A stretch of DNA of 64,000 bases from an uncultured Coriobacteriaceae bacterium (GTDB lineage: Bacteria > Actinomycetota > Coriobacteriia > Coriobacteriales > Atopobiaceae): NCBI GenBank assembly GCA_902791035.1, contig CADAUA010000001.1:310001-374000 (forward strand), read 5' to 3'. The notes under the pieces were generated by a model. That model searched no databases. It worked only from the letters and a program-made list of their open reading frames with translations, and was not told the DNA's origin. This document shows positions 26,701 to 34,693 of this stretch, one piece after another. Every line of letters begins with the position of its first letter. Position 1 is the stretch's first letter. Both the position numbers and the translations under genes were made by a program.

Positions 26701-27702
26701 GGTGTAGACCTCGCCCTGCTCAAATTCGTCGAGAAGATTGAACGGAGTGCCCGAGAGGAGGAGGCACTTGGTGCCGCAGCCCTCTTTAACGACGGCCTTG
26801 ACTGTTGCGTCGCCCAATGCCGTTTTTGTGCCTTCATGGGCCTCGTCTACGATGACGCAATCCCAGACCGTAGAGAACACGAGATCGTTCTTCTGGTACT
26901 TTCCACCTACCTTACCGGAACCGCGCAAGTCCTGTATGGAGGCGAAGTACACGAAGCCAAGGTCGCCCGCGAGCAGGCTCTCAATGCTATTCCCGTGGCC
27001 CTTCGAGCCATAGATGTAGCCGCTATCTGGACCAAATATCTTGTTAAAGTCTTCGTACCATCCATCGTCGACGACGGGCCGGTGGGTCATGATGATGGTT
27101 CTCTTGAAGCCCATCCTTCGCACGACCTCCAGCGCAGATAGCGTCTTCCCGAATCGCATCTTTGCGTTCCATAGCATGTGGTCGGACTTCTTGAACTGCT
27201 TAATGGTGAGATCGATGGCAGCTTGCTGCTCGGGCCGGAACACGATTGTCCCACCACCATCTGCAGTGATTCCCGAAAGATTCCCTCGCCCGGTCTTTAC
27301 TGCAGCGATGGCCGCCCTCACCGTGCCCAAATCAACCCTGAACCACTCTTTGCCGGTAGTTTTGTTGATTCTCTTGGCGTGAATTCCCGAGTTCTCTAAT
27401 ACACGTTGAACGTCATAGTCTCTGAACGCCCGCAGCGCGCTGTCACCCGTGTCGATCTTAACCTGTCGAACGGCTAGCTCCGTGTGAAGCAGCTGGTAGC
27501 TGACGCCAGCCGTGGACGTATAGGAGTCTATACGCTTCCTGGCGGCCTCGTTGAGGTCATGGCAGTTTGGTGGGAGCGAATCGATAGCCTTGCTCGTCTT
27601 TACGGTTGCGTCGCCGACCTTGATACATCCCTTGTGCGCGTCATCGGGAATCGTGAAGGCATAGATGCACTTATACGAGTCGACGGGAACAAACTCATCC
27701 AT
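23782..27702 (-). CDS. Restriction enzyme: GIY-YIG-like, SF2 helicase and Eco57I-type methylase domains in one chain
   Basis: 1306 residues. Residues about 10-125 resemble a GIY-YIG/T5orf172 nuclease (IYAFTIPDD, IKVGDATV, ARKRIDSYTSTAG, LLHTELAV). An SF2 motor follows with MRFGKT (about 182-187), VIVDEAH (about 284-290), LLLSGTPF (about 315-322) and SCGRLTTGVTV. Further on are VVGNPPYQIDD (Asn about 992) and PSRWFVGGKGL, the catalytic and TRD-like parts of an Eco57I/TaqI-type adenine methylase. No SAM-binding motif I was seen in this chain; it lies in the adjacent gene. ATG at 27702 has AAGGGG 8 bp away; a GTG at 27711 is possible. The start overlaps the methylase-subunit stop. Confidence 0.85.
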   Translation of the reverse strand: MDEFVPVDSYKCIYAFTIPDDAHKGCIKVGDATVKTSKAIDSLPPNCHDLNEAARKRIDSYTSTAGVSYQLLHTELAVRQVKIDTGDSALRAFRDYDVQRVLENSGIHAKRINKTTGKEWFRVDLGTVRAAIAAVKTGRGNLSGITADGGGTIVFRPEQQAAIDLTIKQFKKSDHMLWNAKMRFGKTLSALEVVRRMGFKRTIIMTHRPVVDDGWYEDFNKIFGPDSGYIYGSKGHGNSIESLLAGDLGFVYFASIQDLRGSGKVGGKYQKNDLVFSTVWDCVIVDEAHEGTKTALGDATVKAVVKEGCGTKCLLLSGTPFNLLDEFEQGEVYTWDYVMEQEAKERWDREHFGDSNPYEELPQLRIYTYDLGTALANDNYVAVEDKAFNFAEFFRTEDGKYFEHEEDVRSLLNLMTRTDGDNHYPFSREEYRDQFRHTLWMVPGVKAASALQRLMFEHPVFGSGQFEILNVAGEGDEERGDALRYVTNMIDNAEREGRYTITLSCGRLTTGVTVREWTAVLMLAGTFSTSASSYLQTIFRVQSPCNRNGKVKDSAYVFDFAPDRTLKMVTRAVAVSAKAGKTSTGDREALGKFLNYCPVISIEGSLMAEYDAGKLLRQLKRAYAERAVENGFDDPHLYNDSLLKLDDIEIDRFNHLRAIVGETVAQKKSHDITVNQQGLTNEEYEEAERTEKKPKKDLSPEEKELLERLRKARDQRKAAISILAGISVRMPLLIFGADIAYEDEIDLKTFVKVVDDQSWSEFMPAGVTKAIFRRFEKYYDEDVFIAAGRRIRNIARYADTLAPMERTRTIAGLFSHFKNPDKETVLTPWRVVNMQLSDTLGGWDFFDETHTRELDEPRFVDRGAVTRRTFSTVTSKVLEINSKTGLYPLYVAYSLFHQRTGDKLDDMPIAMQQELWWRVVDQGVFVICKTPMAKAITTRTLVGYTGKRVNARFVKDLVNTLQNKPKQFLTKAKAGRFWHKEKAMEFSAVVGNPPYQIDDGGNNASAMPVYQHFVETAIDLNPEYVSMITPSRWFVGGKGLDDFRARMLADHHLSSITDFPRLYEPFPNVKIRGGISYFLWDRDHDGPCAVQTIEDGKPVGPAVERYLDVYDVLIRRNEAVPILEKVVAKGEPTLDARVSANKPFGMRTYFHGAEEPEGFANPVMLYGSQRVSWIDRSTVTQNNEWVDEWKVLETTVQGTSASVERRFLSKPIVAGPNTACTETYVVAGHFSTRELAENYATYLSTRFVRFLVSLRKSTQHASRDVYAFIPDLSYDHPWNDEMLYQRYDLSRDDIEFIEQTVIPFDE

Positions 27703-28648
27703 CTTCTCCACCCCTTACGAGGCTTCTGAATGTAATCGCGCTGCCACCGGACATTGCGCGCCAATCCCTTACCAGACAAGGCACCCCTTCTTGGTGGAAA
27801 CTCTCCATACCCGGAAGTTGATTCGGTCCGTCAAGCACCCTGCGCTGAGCAAATGGCACCTCATATGTTGTGCCATCCATCTGGAAAACATTCCAGACTA
27901 TACGGTTGGCGGCGACCTTCACCCGACGAGCGTCCGGCCATTGGCCATTTCTAAAGCGACTCCACTCGCAGTATGCCGCAAGCAAGTTTTCACGAGCAAG
28001 CAGGACGTTATCTCCTTGAAGATCGAAGGCATAAGTTGCCTCTAACGCCCTGAGCGACCACTTATTCCAGGCCTCATCGTCATTAAGGGTGTTCTCAAGA
28101 ACGACGCGCAACTTCCTATCGAGAAGCCCCATCCTCATCACCATTGGAATCAACTCGCCGCTCTCCGCATTGTAGCGGCTGGTCAGATACGGCGCTTCCC
28201 CGCATGCCATCTCTAGTACGCGCTTGTCAACATAATGTCGCCAGTTCTTATTATCAGTAAACTCTACTTCATGGTCTACCGGCATCCAAGCTTGACTGTT
28301 CTGGTCAACGGAGAAAATTGCATTTTCATGCCCAAACCAGGCAGTATCAAGGAGGTTGTTCTGGGCACAGCAGACAATCGGAGGAGTGAAGACCTCTCCC
28401 ATATTGCGTGTTCTTGTCTGCTGCTCGTCATGCGACTTGAGGGCGCGCGGACGGATAATTTTCTCCATCGGTCCAGTGATGAGGCACGGCAAAATCTGAC
28501 AACTCGGTTGGTACTCCTCACCAAGTTTGGTATACGCGTCAGTAACCCAATAGATATTGCCTCCCGTGGTCTTGTCTACCAACAGAAGCCGCAACAAACT
28601 TGGGGTCAAGTTAAGCAGAAGCGCGTCATGCGTATCAATCTCAACCAT
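27695..28648 (-). CDS. Restriction-modification methylase subunit carrying SAM-binding motifs
   Basis: 317 residues. RNMGEVFTPP (about 81-90) is the N-terminal motif X type of gamma-class adenine methylases. VLEMACGEAPYL (about 144-155) is motif I, and ATYAFDLQGDNVLLARENLL (about 204-223) fits motifs II-III. The catalytic NPPY is missing from this chain and instead occurs in the downstream 1306-residue protein, whose start overlaps this stop by 8 bp. The two probably assemble into one active methylase. ATG at 28648 has only a weak upstream binding site (GAGGTG, 11-bp gap). Protection of host DNA is the expected role. Confidence 0.8.
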   Translation of the reverse strand: MVEIDTHDALLLNLTPSLLRLLLVDKTTGGNIYWVTDAYTKLGEEYQPSCQILPCLITGPMEKIIRPRALKSHDEQQTRTRNMGEVFTPPIVCCAQNNLLDTAWFGHENAIFSVDQNSQAWMPVDHEVEFTDNKNWRHYVDKRVLEMACGEAPYLTSRYNAESGELIPMVMRMGLLDRKLRVVLENTLNDDEAWNKWSLRALEATYAFDLQGDNVLLARENLLAAYCEWSRFRNGQWPDARRVKVAANRIVWNVFQMDGTTYEVPFAQRRVLDGPNQLPGMESFHQEGVPCLVRDWRAMSGGSAITFRSLVRGGEDG

Positions 28649-29289
28649 GCCAGTGCTTACACCTCATATTCCAAAGGGTTCGACACTAGGATAACCCGCC
28701 CATAGGACATATAGAAACATCTAAAACACCTCGCGTCCCACACTAGTGGCTAGCATAAGAACGGAAAGAAACCAGCATCAGAAAACCGATGGCACAACGC
28801 TCAAAACCGTATCGGGAGAATTGAGCGGTTGTCCTTTCTTACAAACAAGCGCCTATGCACCTTGCCTAAGCTCGCTCCAAGAGAGACATCCGGCTTCAAT
28901 GCAAATCGAGCGTCTGCATGCCAATAACGACGGGCACGCAAAGATGATAGGCGGTGCTTCCGTACGCTCGCACCTTGTCATCTGCCCTCCAATACTGAAG
29001 AAGCCGATAAGCCACCACAGGGGCACATGGAGGTCATCCTTGATGCCTTCAAGCAAACCCGTAAGTCTCTTGGTTTTCCCACCCGTGCTCTCTTTCCTAG
29101 GCTCAGCAACAAGACTACGTCAACACTCCTGGACAAATCTGAATAACGGAAGTCTCCCTAATGACAGGGACGGACATTAGGGAGCAGGAAACTGCTATTG
29201 GAGACCTAAATCAAAGATGCGAATAAGCTCAACGTAGATCCAGTGGATTGCCTTATTCAGAGCCACCGCCTCCCGGTGGGGCCCATCCC
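28649..29289. other. 640-bp stretch upstream of the restriction-modification operon
   Basis: Lower in GC than the flanks. Open frames on both strands (for example plus 28746-29180 and minus 28853-29056) have no binding site and no recognisable protein pattern. The RM promoter should lie at its left end. CTCCCTAATGACAGGGACGGACATTAGGGAG near 29153-29183 forms a hairpin with CCCTAATG/CATTAGGG arms, possibly the terminator of the small gene or of the RM leader. Confidence 0.4.
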
Positions 29290-29418
29290 CTACTTGAGCC
29301 TCTTATCCACCTTGAGAAACCCAATCCCCGAGAGCAGCCCTGCCAAGGCACCAACGATGCACGCGACGCCGATATCGCCAAACATGAGCATCCCAAAGAA
29401 GATGCCGATTACTTTCAT
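29290..29418 (-). CDS. 42-residue hydrophobic membrane peptide
   Basis: A short frame encodes 42 residues: a hydrophobic run (VIGIFFGMLMFGDIGVACIV), a Gly/Ala-rich run (GALAGLLSGIGFL) and a basic end KVDKRLK. AGGTGG lies 5 bp before the ATG and a TAG ends it cleanly. The composition (one or two membrane helices with a positive tail) is typical of real small membrane proteins rather than chance. Function is unknown; candidates include a small toxin-like peptide or a subunit of an envelope complex. Confidence 0.5.
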   Translation of the reverse strand: MKVIGIFFGMLMFGDIGVACIVGALAGLLSGIGFLKVDKRLK

Positions 29419-29635
29419 GCCAACCACCTCTCCAAACGTGGTGTGGCTCCTTGGTATGGAGTCACCGTTAGGATGGCAGACCGACCGGACACAAATTCCC
29501 CCAGCGCCTGCACCAACCGGCCGATGCGATCCAACCGACTCCCTGCAGGCACTTCTCTACCACACGGCGCCGCACTACCGGCAGCACCCCTTCCCCGCGA
29601 TAGAATTCCCCAAAGGCAGTCGGATGGGAGCAACC

Positions 29636-30916
29636 ATGAGCGAGTCGGACAACCACCTTCAGCTAGTCGACAACACGAGCGAGCCGCCGGCAATCCCGCA
29701 GCTCTCAAGCGCCGATCTTGTCCTCTCCCCGCTCGACATCGAGGTCGACACGGGCAACGCCATCCGCCTGCCGCTCGACCAAGTACCGGCGTTGGGCGCG
29801 ATGATCGCCTCTCTCCCAAAGGGGCTACGCACCGTGTCCACAACCCAGACCGTCACGCAGTCGTTCTCGTCCCCAAAGGCGCTCATAGCCATGAACGAAG
29901 CGGGCCAGCAGCTCGACCCAAGCATCCTCTTCACATTCAAGGACAGCTTCGGCAGCACCGGCGGCTACCTTGACGCAGCAAATAAGACCAAGCAAGCCCA
30001 CTTAGTGCAGGCCGCTGCCACGAATGCCCAAGCCAAGACGGTCGTCCAGAGCGCCTCGGTCATGCCCCTCAACCTTCCGCAGCTCTTCATGGCAGCCGCG
30101 CTCGTGCAGATAAACGTCAAGCTCGATGCCATCCAAAAGACGCAGGAGGAGATGTTCGCCTACCTCAAGCGGAAGGACAAGGCCAAGCAGCGCGGCAACC
30201 TCAAGGTTCTGGCGGACACGCTCGATGCCTACGCGCAGAACTGGGACAATGTGACCTGGTGCAGCAACCACCACATGAAGGTGATCGACATCCAGCAGGA
30301 TGCCGACCAGAGCGCCATCGAGCTGCGCGCACATATCCGTGAGAAGCTCGGGGAGAGGGGCCTGGTCGAGAGCCGCCTTATGGTTGCGCAGAGGCTCGAC
30401 GCGGTGTGCGACCTCATGAGGGAGTACCAGCTCGCCGTCTACCTCTACGGATTCGCCTCGTTCCTCAAGCCGATGCTCTGCGGGAACTTCGAGGCCGGCA
30501 ACCTCGACCAGGTCTCGTCGAGGATCAACGAGCGGTCAACGCAGTATCGCGAGCACTACACCAGCTGCTACGACGCGATCGAAGCGAGCGCCAAGGGCTC
30601 CGTGGACGCCGCGCTCCTTGGCGGGGTGTCGCTCGTGGGCAAGTCGCTCGGCAGCACGATAGCCGCCTCGCCCGTGGGGGACCTCACGCGGGTCGACGAC
30701 GCCCTCATCGACGGGGGCAAGGCCGTGGAGGAGTTCAACGACGGCCAGACCGAGGCCCTGCTGGCAAGGCTCCGCGAGGCGAAGTCGCCCGGCGTCCGGC
30801 CCTTCATAGAGGGCGTCGACGAGACGAACAGGCTCCACAACCGGCCGCTGAGGCTCCTGGTGGACGCAGAGAGCGTGTACCTGCTGCCCGAGGACGCGAC
30901 CTGCGGCGTGGCGTAG
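29636..30916 (+). CDS. Conserved hypothetical protein with central coiled-coil
   Basis: 426 residues. The first 150 residues are mixed (LVLSPLDIEVDTGNAIRLPL). LPQLFMAAALVQINVKLDAIQKTQEEMFAYL (about 145-175) looks like a membrane-proximal helix leading into a coiled coil, with a Lys-rich stretch (KRKDKAKQRGNLKVLADTL) after it. The rest is helical. I recall similar hypothetical proteins in Firmicutes but no function. ATG at 29636 has GGGAG with a 5-bp spacer; the open frame upstream is not coding. It lies between the RM module and a repeat array, so it counts as accessory. Confidence 0.7.
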   Translation: MSESDNHLQLVDNTSEPPAIPQLSSADLVLSPLDIEVDTGNAIRLPLDQVPALGAMIASLPKGLRTVSTTQTVTQSFSSPKALIAMNEAGQQLDPSILFTFKDSFGSTGGYLDAANKTKQAHLVQAAATNAQAKTVVQSASVMPLNLPQLFMAAALVQINVKLDAIQKTQEEMFAYLKRKDKAKQRGNLKVLADTLDAYAQNWDNVTWCSNHHMKVIDIQQDADQSAIELRAHIREKLGERGLVESRLMVAQRLDAVCDLMREYQLAVYLYGFASFLKPMLCGNFEAGNLDQVSSRINERSTQYREHYTSCYDAIEASAKGSVDAALLGGVSLVGKSLGSTIAASPVGDLTRVDDALIDGGKAVEEFNDGQTEALLARLREAKSPGVRPFIEGVDETNRLHNRPLRLLVDAESVYLLPEDATCGVA

Positions 30917-30944
30917 GGGCGCTGGGGGGATGCCGGCAGGCATT

Positions 30945-31600
30945 CGGGGTCGGCGCCCCGTGTGACCGAGAAGGATACCGATTGCACGCACGGCCCCACC
31001 GCGGCGAGCTGGGGTTTCTCGCAGGGCGCCCGCAGCCATTTGTGCCCCGCACCCCCTCTGACCGAAACCGACCCCCAACGCCTGCACCGCCCCACTGCGG
31101 CGAGCTGGGGTTTCTCGCTGGACACCCGCAGCCATTCGGGGTCGGCGCCCCGTGTGACCGAAAGGAACCTCCAATGTCTGCGGCGGGCTCTGAGCCCACA
31201 GGGCCTCTACCTGCAGTTTTGCGAATCGACCCCTGCAGCCATTCGGGGTCGGCGCCCCGTGTGACCGAGAAGGATACCGATTGCATGCACGGCCCCACCG
31301 CGCCTAGCTGGGGTTTCTCGCAGGGCGCCGCAGACATTTGTGCCCCGCACCGCCTCCGACCGGAACCGGCCGCAAATGCCTGCAGCGAATTCGGGGCCCA
31401 CAGGGCCTCTACCAGCGGGTTTGCGAATCGACCCTTGCAGCCATTCGGGGTAGGCACCCCCTCTGACCGAAACCGACCTCCAACGCCTGCACCACCCCGC
31501 CACGCCGAGCTGGGGTTTCTCTCCAAGCGCCGCAGCCGTTCGGGGCTCCTCTCGGTCAGAGGGGGTGCCGGCCTCGAACGCCTGCCGCTCGGCAGCAATG
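30945..31600. repeat. Degenerate tandem repeat array, about six 95-110 bp units
   Basis: Units start with CATTCGGGGTCGGCGCCCC or the variant CATTTGTGCCCCGCACC, continue with TGTGACCGA or TCTGACCGA, and end in GCGAGCTGGGGTTTCTCGC. Two units have an alternative end instead: CCCACAGGGCCTCTACC, then GCGAATCGACCC. Both strands show long open frames here, but these are periodic by-products of the repeat. There is no gene in the 850 bp between 30917 and 31769. Confidence 0.8.
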
Positions 31601-31769
31601 TGGCGCCCGATGCGCCAGCCCCAACGGGATCCCGCGCCCGATGCGCCGCAGAAGGGGTCAAAACGTGCCCAAACCGGTGCATCGGGCGCGGAATCCCGAA
31701 GCCGGCGATGCACCCAGCGCGGAATCCCCGGGGCGGCGACGCCCGCCCCCAGCCCCGACGTCCTTGTCG

Positions 31770-33140
31770 CTAGAGCCGCATCGGTGCCAGCAGCCATCGC
31801 CATGCAGGAACCACGTCGATCGTCCCCGCCTCCACCTGGATGGTCTCGTGCTCGTCAATGGTCACGATGGTTCCGTGCCCCACGTGCGCGTGGCGCATGC
31901 AGGCTTCCAGCGCGCCAACCTCGCGCCTGCGGGTCTTCGGCGCCTCCAGCGACGTCGTCACCTGTATGGGCTCGTACGCCACCTGGGAGAGCGCGTCCCC
32001 AACCACAAAGTCTACCTTGCCATCCGCGGCCATCGGCGCCGTGTACGAGCTCACGGACTCGATGCGCCGTCCCGCAAGCCTCCGTGCCAGCTCCAGGTAG
32101 ACCACCGTCTCCAGCCGCTTGCCCACATCCTGCTGGTTCGCACGCGAGACGGCATAGGCCATGCCCGGGTCCGTCGCGTAGACCTTCGGCACCTCCGTGC
32201 TCCCGGGAACCAGCTGCAGGCTGAACTCGCGCAGCAGCCGATAGAGGTAGGCCTGCTGCATGAGCTCCGAGAGCCGGTTGACCTTGGCCCAGTGGGCCTT
32301 GTATCCCAGATTGGTGAGGGACTGGCTCAGGTTGTTGAGCGAGAACCCGCAGCCAGTGTTGCGCAGCGCGTAGACAGCCAGCTGGTTTGCCAGGCCGATT
32401 TCCATGCGGTCGAAGCGCTCTGCGACGTCGCGCGCCACCACATCGCGCACATATCCCTGCAGCACCTCGATGCGCTCGGCGGGAGACGCCTCTTGCACCG
32501 CCGGGAAGCCGCCCTCCACCAAGTAGGCGTCGAGCAGCCCACGTAAACGCGTCTGGTCTCGCGCGGGGAGCTCGGCCCCATCCGCCACCTGCTGGGCAAG
32601 GTCGCCCTCACCCGCCAGGCGCACGCACTCCGCAAAGGAATAGGGCAGCAGCACATGCGACCTCGACCTGCCGCGGGACTCGGTAGCCAGCTCCTCCGAG
32701 GAGAGCTTGGACGAGGACCCGGTGACCACCATGGTCACCTTCTCGTGCTCCGCGATGCGCCGCAGGAGCGGCTGCCAGTCGCCCAGCTCCTGGACCTCGT
32801 CCAAGAAGAGGTAGCAGCCCTCCTTGCGAGCCATGGGCACCTGGCGGAAGTACTCCTCCAGCACTCGCGCGCCAAGTCCCTCCTGGATAGGCATCAGCCG
32901 GTCGTCCGCAAAGTTGAAGTAGAAGATGCGACTGGGGTCGCACCCGCCAGCCAGCAGGCGACGCATCAGCTGGAAGCAGTAGAAGGTCTTGCCGCAGCGC
33001 CGGATGCCCACGATGACGTGGTAGTCATTGAAGCGCGCCGGCCCTGGGATCCGACCGACCACGTCGTCACGCTCGAAGAGCGGAGGGATCTCGAAGGCGC
33101 GATACTCGCGCACGAGCGCCTCAAGGTCTGCTTGGTTCAT
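31770..33140 (-). CDS. AAA ATPase with DUF4143 domain, copy 1
   Basis: 456 residues. Walker A GIRRCGKT (45-52), Walker B CYLFLDEVQEL, sensor VVTGSSSKLSSEE, then the C-terminal DUF4143 region with a PD-(D/E)XK-like core (VDFVVGDALSQVAYEPIQVT). This family of predicted DNA-related ATPases is common in Coriobacteriia and its role is unproven. ATG at 33140 has GGAG 4 bp away. Two 28-bp palindromic repeats sit directly upstream, presumably operators. Confidence 0.85.
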   Translation of the reverse strand: MNQADLEALVREYRAFEIPPLFERDDVVGRIPGPARFNDYHVIVGIRRCGKTFYCFQLMRRLLAGGCDPSRIFYFNFADDRLMPIQEGLGARVLEEYFRQVPMARKEGCYLFLDEVQELGDWQPLLRRIAEHEKVTMVVTGSSSKLSSEELATESRGRSRSHVLLPYSFAECVRLAGEGDLAQQVADGAELPARDQTRLRGLLDAYLVEGGFPAVQEASPAERIEVLQGYVRDVVARDVAERFDRMEIGLANQLAVYALRNTGCGFSLNNLSQSLTNLGYKAHWAKVNRLSELMQQAYLYRLLREFSLQLVPGSTEVPKVYATDPGMAYAVSRANQQDVGKRLETVVYLELARRLAGRRIESVSSYTAPMAADGKVDFVVGDALSQVAYEPIQVTTSLEAPKTRRREVGALEACMRHAHVGHGTIVTIDEHETIQVEAGTIDVVPAWRWLLAPMRL

Positions 33141-33147
33141 GGGGCTC

Positions 33148-33208
33148 CACTTCTAATGTCACTTTAGAAGTTGAGCTTATCACTTCTAATGCTATTTTAG
33201 AAGTTGAG
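33148..33208. promoter_or_regulatory. Tandem palindromic operator-like repeats of the DUF4143 gene
   Basis: Two 28-bp copies (33148-33175 and 33181-33208) begin CACTTCTAATG and end TTAGAAGTTGAG, each a dyad of ACTTCTAA with TTAGAAGT. The period is 33 bp, three helical turns. They occupy the promoter of the ATPase gene and are much more AT-rich than the flanks. Confidence 0.7.
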
Positions 33209-33312
33209 ACGGTGATGAGCCCGCGAGCGAAACTCCAGTGGGATTACGCGCCCGCCGCACCGGCCCGGATGGGATTGCGCGCTGGATTGCCCCTCTGGCC
33301 GCACCACCGAGC

Positions 33313-33445
33313 GACCTGCAAGTGACATGTCAGTTGCAGGTGCCTCCCTCGTAGTGCGGTCGCAGACATGCACCTCATCTACCTGCTGTTATATACTTTG
33401 CAATCAAATGCCACCCACCTGCAAGTGACATGTCATTTGCAGGTG
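33313..33445. repeat. Composite palindrome element, copy 2
   Basis: Palindromes at 33313-33342 and 33416-33445 flank a 73-bp core containing CTACCTGCTGTTATATACTT. One base of the left palindrome is changed in each arm. It lies between the DUF4143 ATPase promoter and the 3' end of the dehydrogenase gene. Confidence 0.85.
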
Positions 33446-33519
33446 CCTGACGCTAGCGGCCCGCGCGTGCGCGCACCGTGGAACAGAGGGGCGCCGGCCC
33501 AGTCGGGCCGTGTGCGCCC

Positions 33520-34533
33520 CTACTCCCCCGCGGCGCCGGCCTTGATCCCGTGGAACATGCTCTCGTACAGGTGCTGGGGCGTCACGGGGTCGGGCGGGGT
33601 CGCGCCGTCCTTCACCGCAAGGATGTTGTCGACCACGATGTTTCCCATGCGCTGGGAGCTCTCGAAGGTGTTGCCCGCGATGTGGGGCGTCACGATCACG
33701 TTGGGATAGTCGTAGTAGGGCTGGTGGTCCGGCGGCTCCTTGCTAAAGACGTCAATGGCAAAGCCCGCGATCTGCCCGCTCTTGAGGGCGTTGTCGAGCG
33801 CTCCATGGCGCACGATGCCCGCACGCGCCGTGTTTATCAGGATGGACCCGGGCTTCATGAGGCGCAGCTCGCGCGAGCCCAGGAGGTTTCGGGTGGAGTC
33901 GTTGAGGGGCAGGTGGATGGTCACCACGTCGCTCCTGCGCAAAAGGTCGTTCAGGGTGGTGTACACCACGCCATACACGGTTGCCTCGTTGCGCTGCTCT
34001 ATGTCGTAGCCCAGGATGTCCATGCCAAAGCCCATGGCGCGGCGGGCGACGGCCGTACCGATCTGCCCCACGCCTATGATGCCGATGGTCTTGCCATAGA
34101 GGCTGGTGCCGGTCATCTTCTCCCAGCCGCCGGACCTGGTGGCTATGGCCATCTGCGTTATGTGGCGCTCCAGGTCCAGGATGAGCCCCATCGTGAAGTC
34201 AGCCGTCTCCTCGCGGTTGGCCGCCGGCGCGTAGGTGACCTCTATGCCGCGGTCGCGTGCCTCCGCCAGGTCCACCCCGTCAAAGCCCACGCCGTAGCGA
34301 GCGATTATCTTGAGCTTCTTGAGCTTCTTGATGACGCTGGCGGGCAGGTTGTCGTTGCCAAGGATAAGGGCGTCCGCGTCGCCGGCGAACTCCGCCATCT
34401 CCTTGGCGTCAAGCGGGCGGCCGTAGGGGTTGAGCCGCACCTCGCAGCCGGCCTCCTCCAGCCGGTCCACCGGCTGCTGGGCCGCCCGACCAAAGGTGAC
34501 TGCCGTCGACGCCACGACCCACTTGCCTGCCAT
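33520..34533 (-). CDS. D-isomer-specific 2-hydroxyacid dehydrogenase (SerA/PdxB-type)
   Basis: 337 residues. Rossmann motif GIIGVGQIGTAVA, catalytic Arg in NTARAGIV, Glu in SKEPPDHQP and His in VTPHIAGNT are all present. NAD-dependent reduction or oxidation of a 2-keto/2-hydroxy acid is expected. ATG at 34533 has GGAGG with a 7-bp spacer. Next to a sugar-acid PTS operon, a hydroxypyruvate or 2-keto-sugar-acid substrate is plausible, but phosphoglycerate cannot be excluded. No ACT domain is present. Confidence 0.85.
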   Translation of the reverse strand: MAGKWVVASTAVTFGRAAQQPVDRLEEAGCEVRLNPYGRPLDAKEMAEFAGDADALILGNDNLPASVIKKLKKLKIIARYGVGFDGVDLAEARDRGIEVTYAPAANREETADFTMGLILDLERHITQMAIATRSGGWEKMTGTSLYGKTIGIIGVGQIGTAVARRAMGFGMDILGYDIEQRNEATVYGVVYTTLNDLLRRSDVVTIHLPLNDSTRNLLGSRELRLMKPGSILINTARAGIVRHGALDNALKSGQIAGFAIDVFSKEPPDHQPYYDYPNVIVTPHIAGNTFESSQRMGNIVVDNILAVKDGATPPDPVTPQHLYESMFHGIKAGAAGE

Positions 34534-34693
34534 TGCTCGCCCTCCGAGAGGTCGAAAGGCCACCGCCCAACCGGCTATGGCGGGCGCGGCCCAAGTGTGT
34601 AAGAAACCCGTACGTGGCGGGAACCGGAAAGATATCCCTCGCTCGCCAACTCGCTAGTCTAACAGGGGCATCGCCGGGAGGAGGCACCGGCTT

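Noticed and set aside
28746-29180. 144-codon frame on the plus strand upstream of the RM operon
   Set aside because: No binding site, unusual residue mix and no domain; treated as chance.
30945-31600. CRISPR array
   Set aside because: Units are long, degenerate and directly joined without unique spacers, and no cas genes are present.
30536-31682. Open frames with repeated peptide ETPARRGGAV or EKPQLAAVG across the repeat array
   Set aside because: They are translations of the DNA repeat in several frames, with no binding site and no consistent reading frame.
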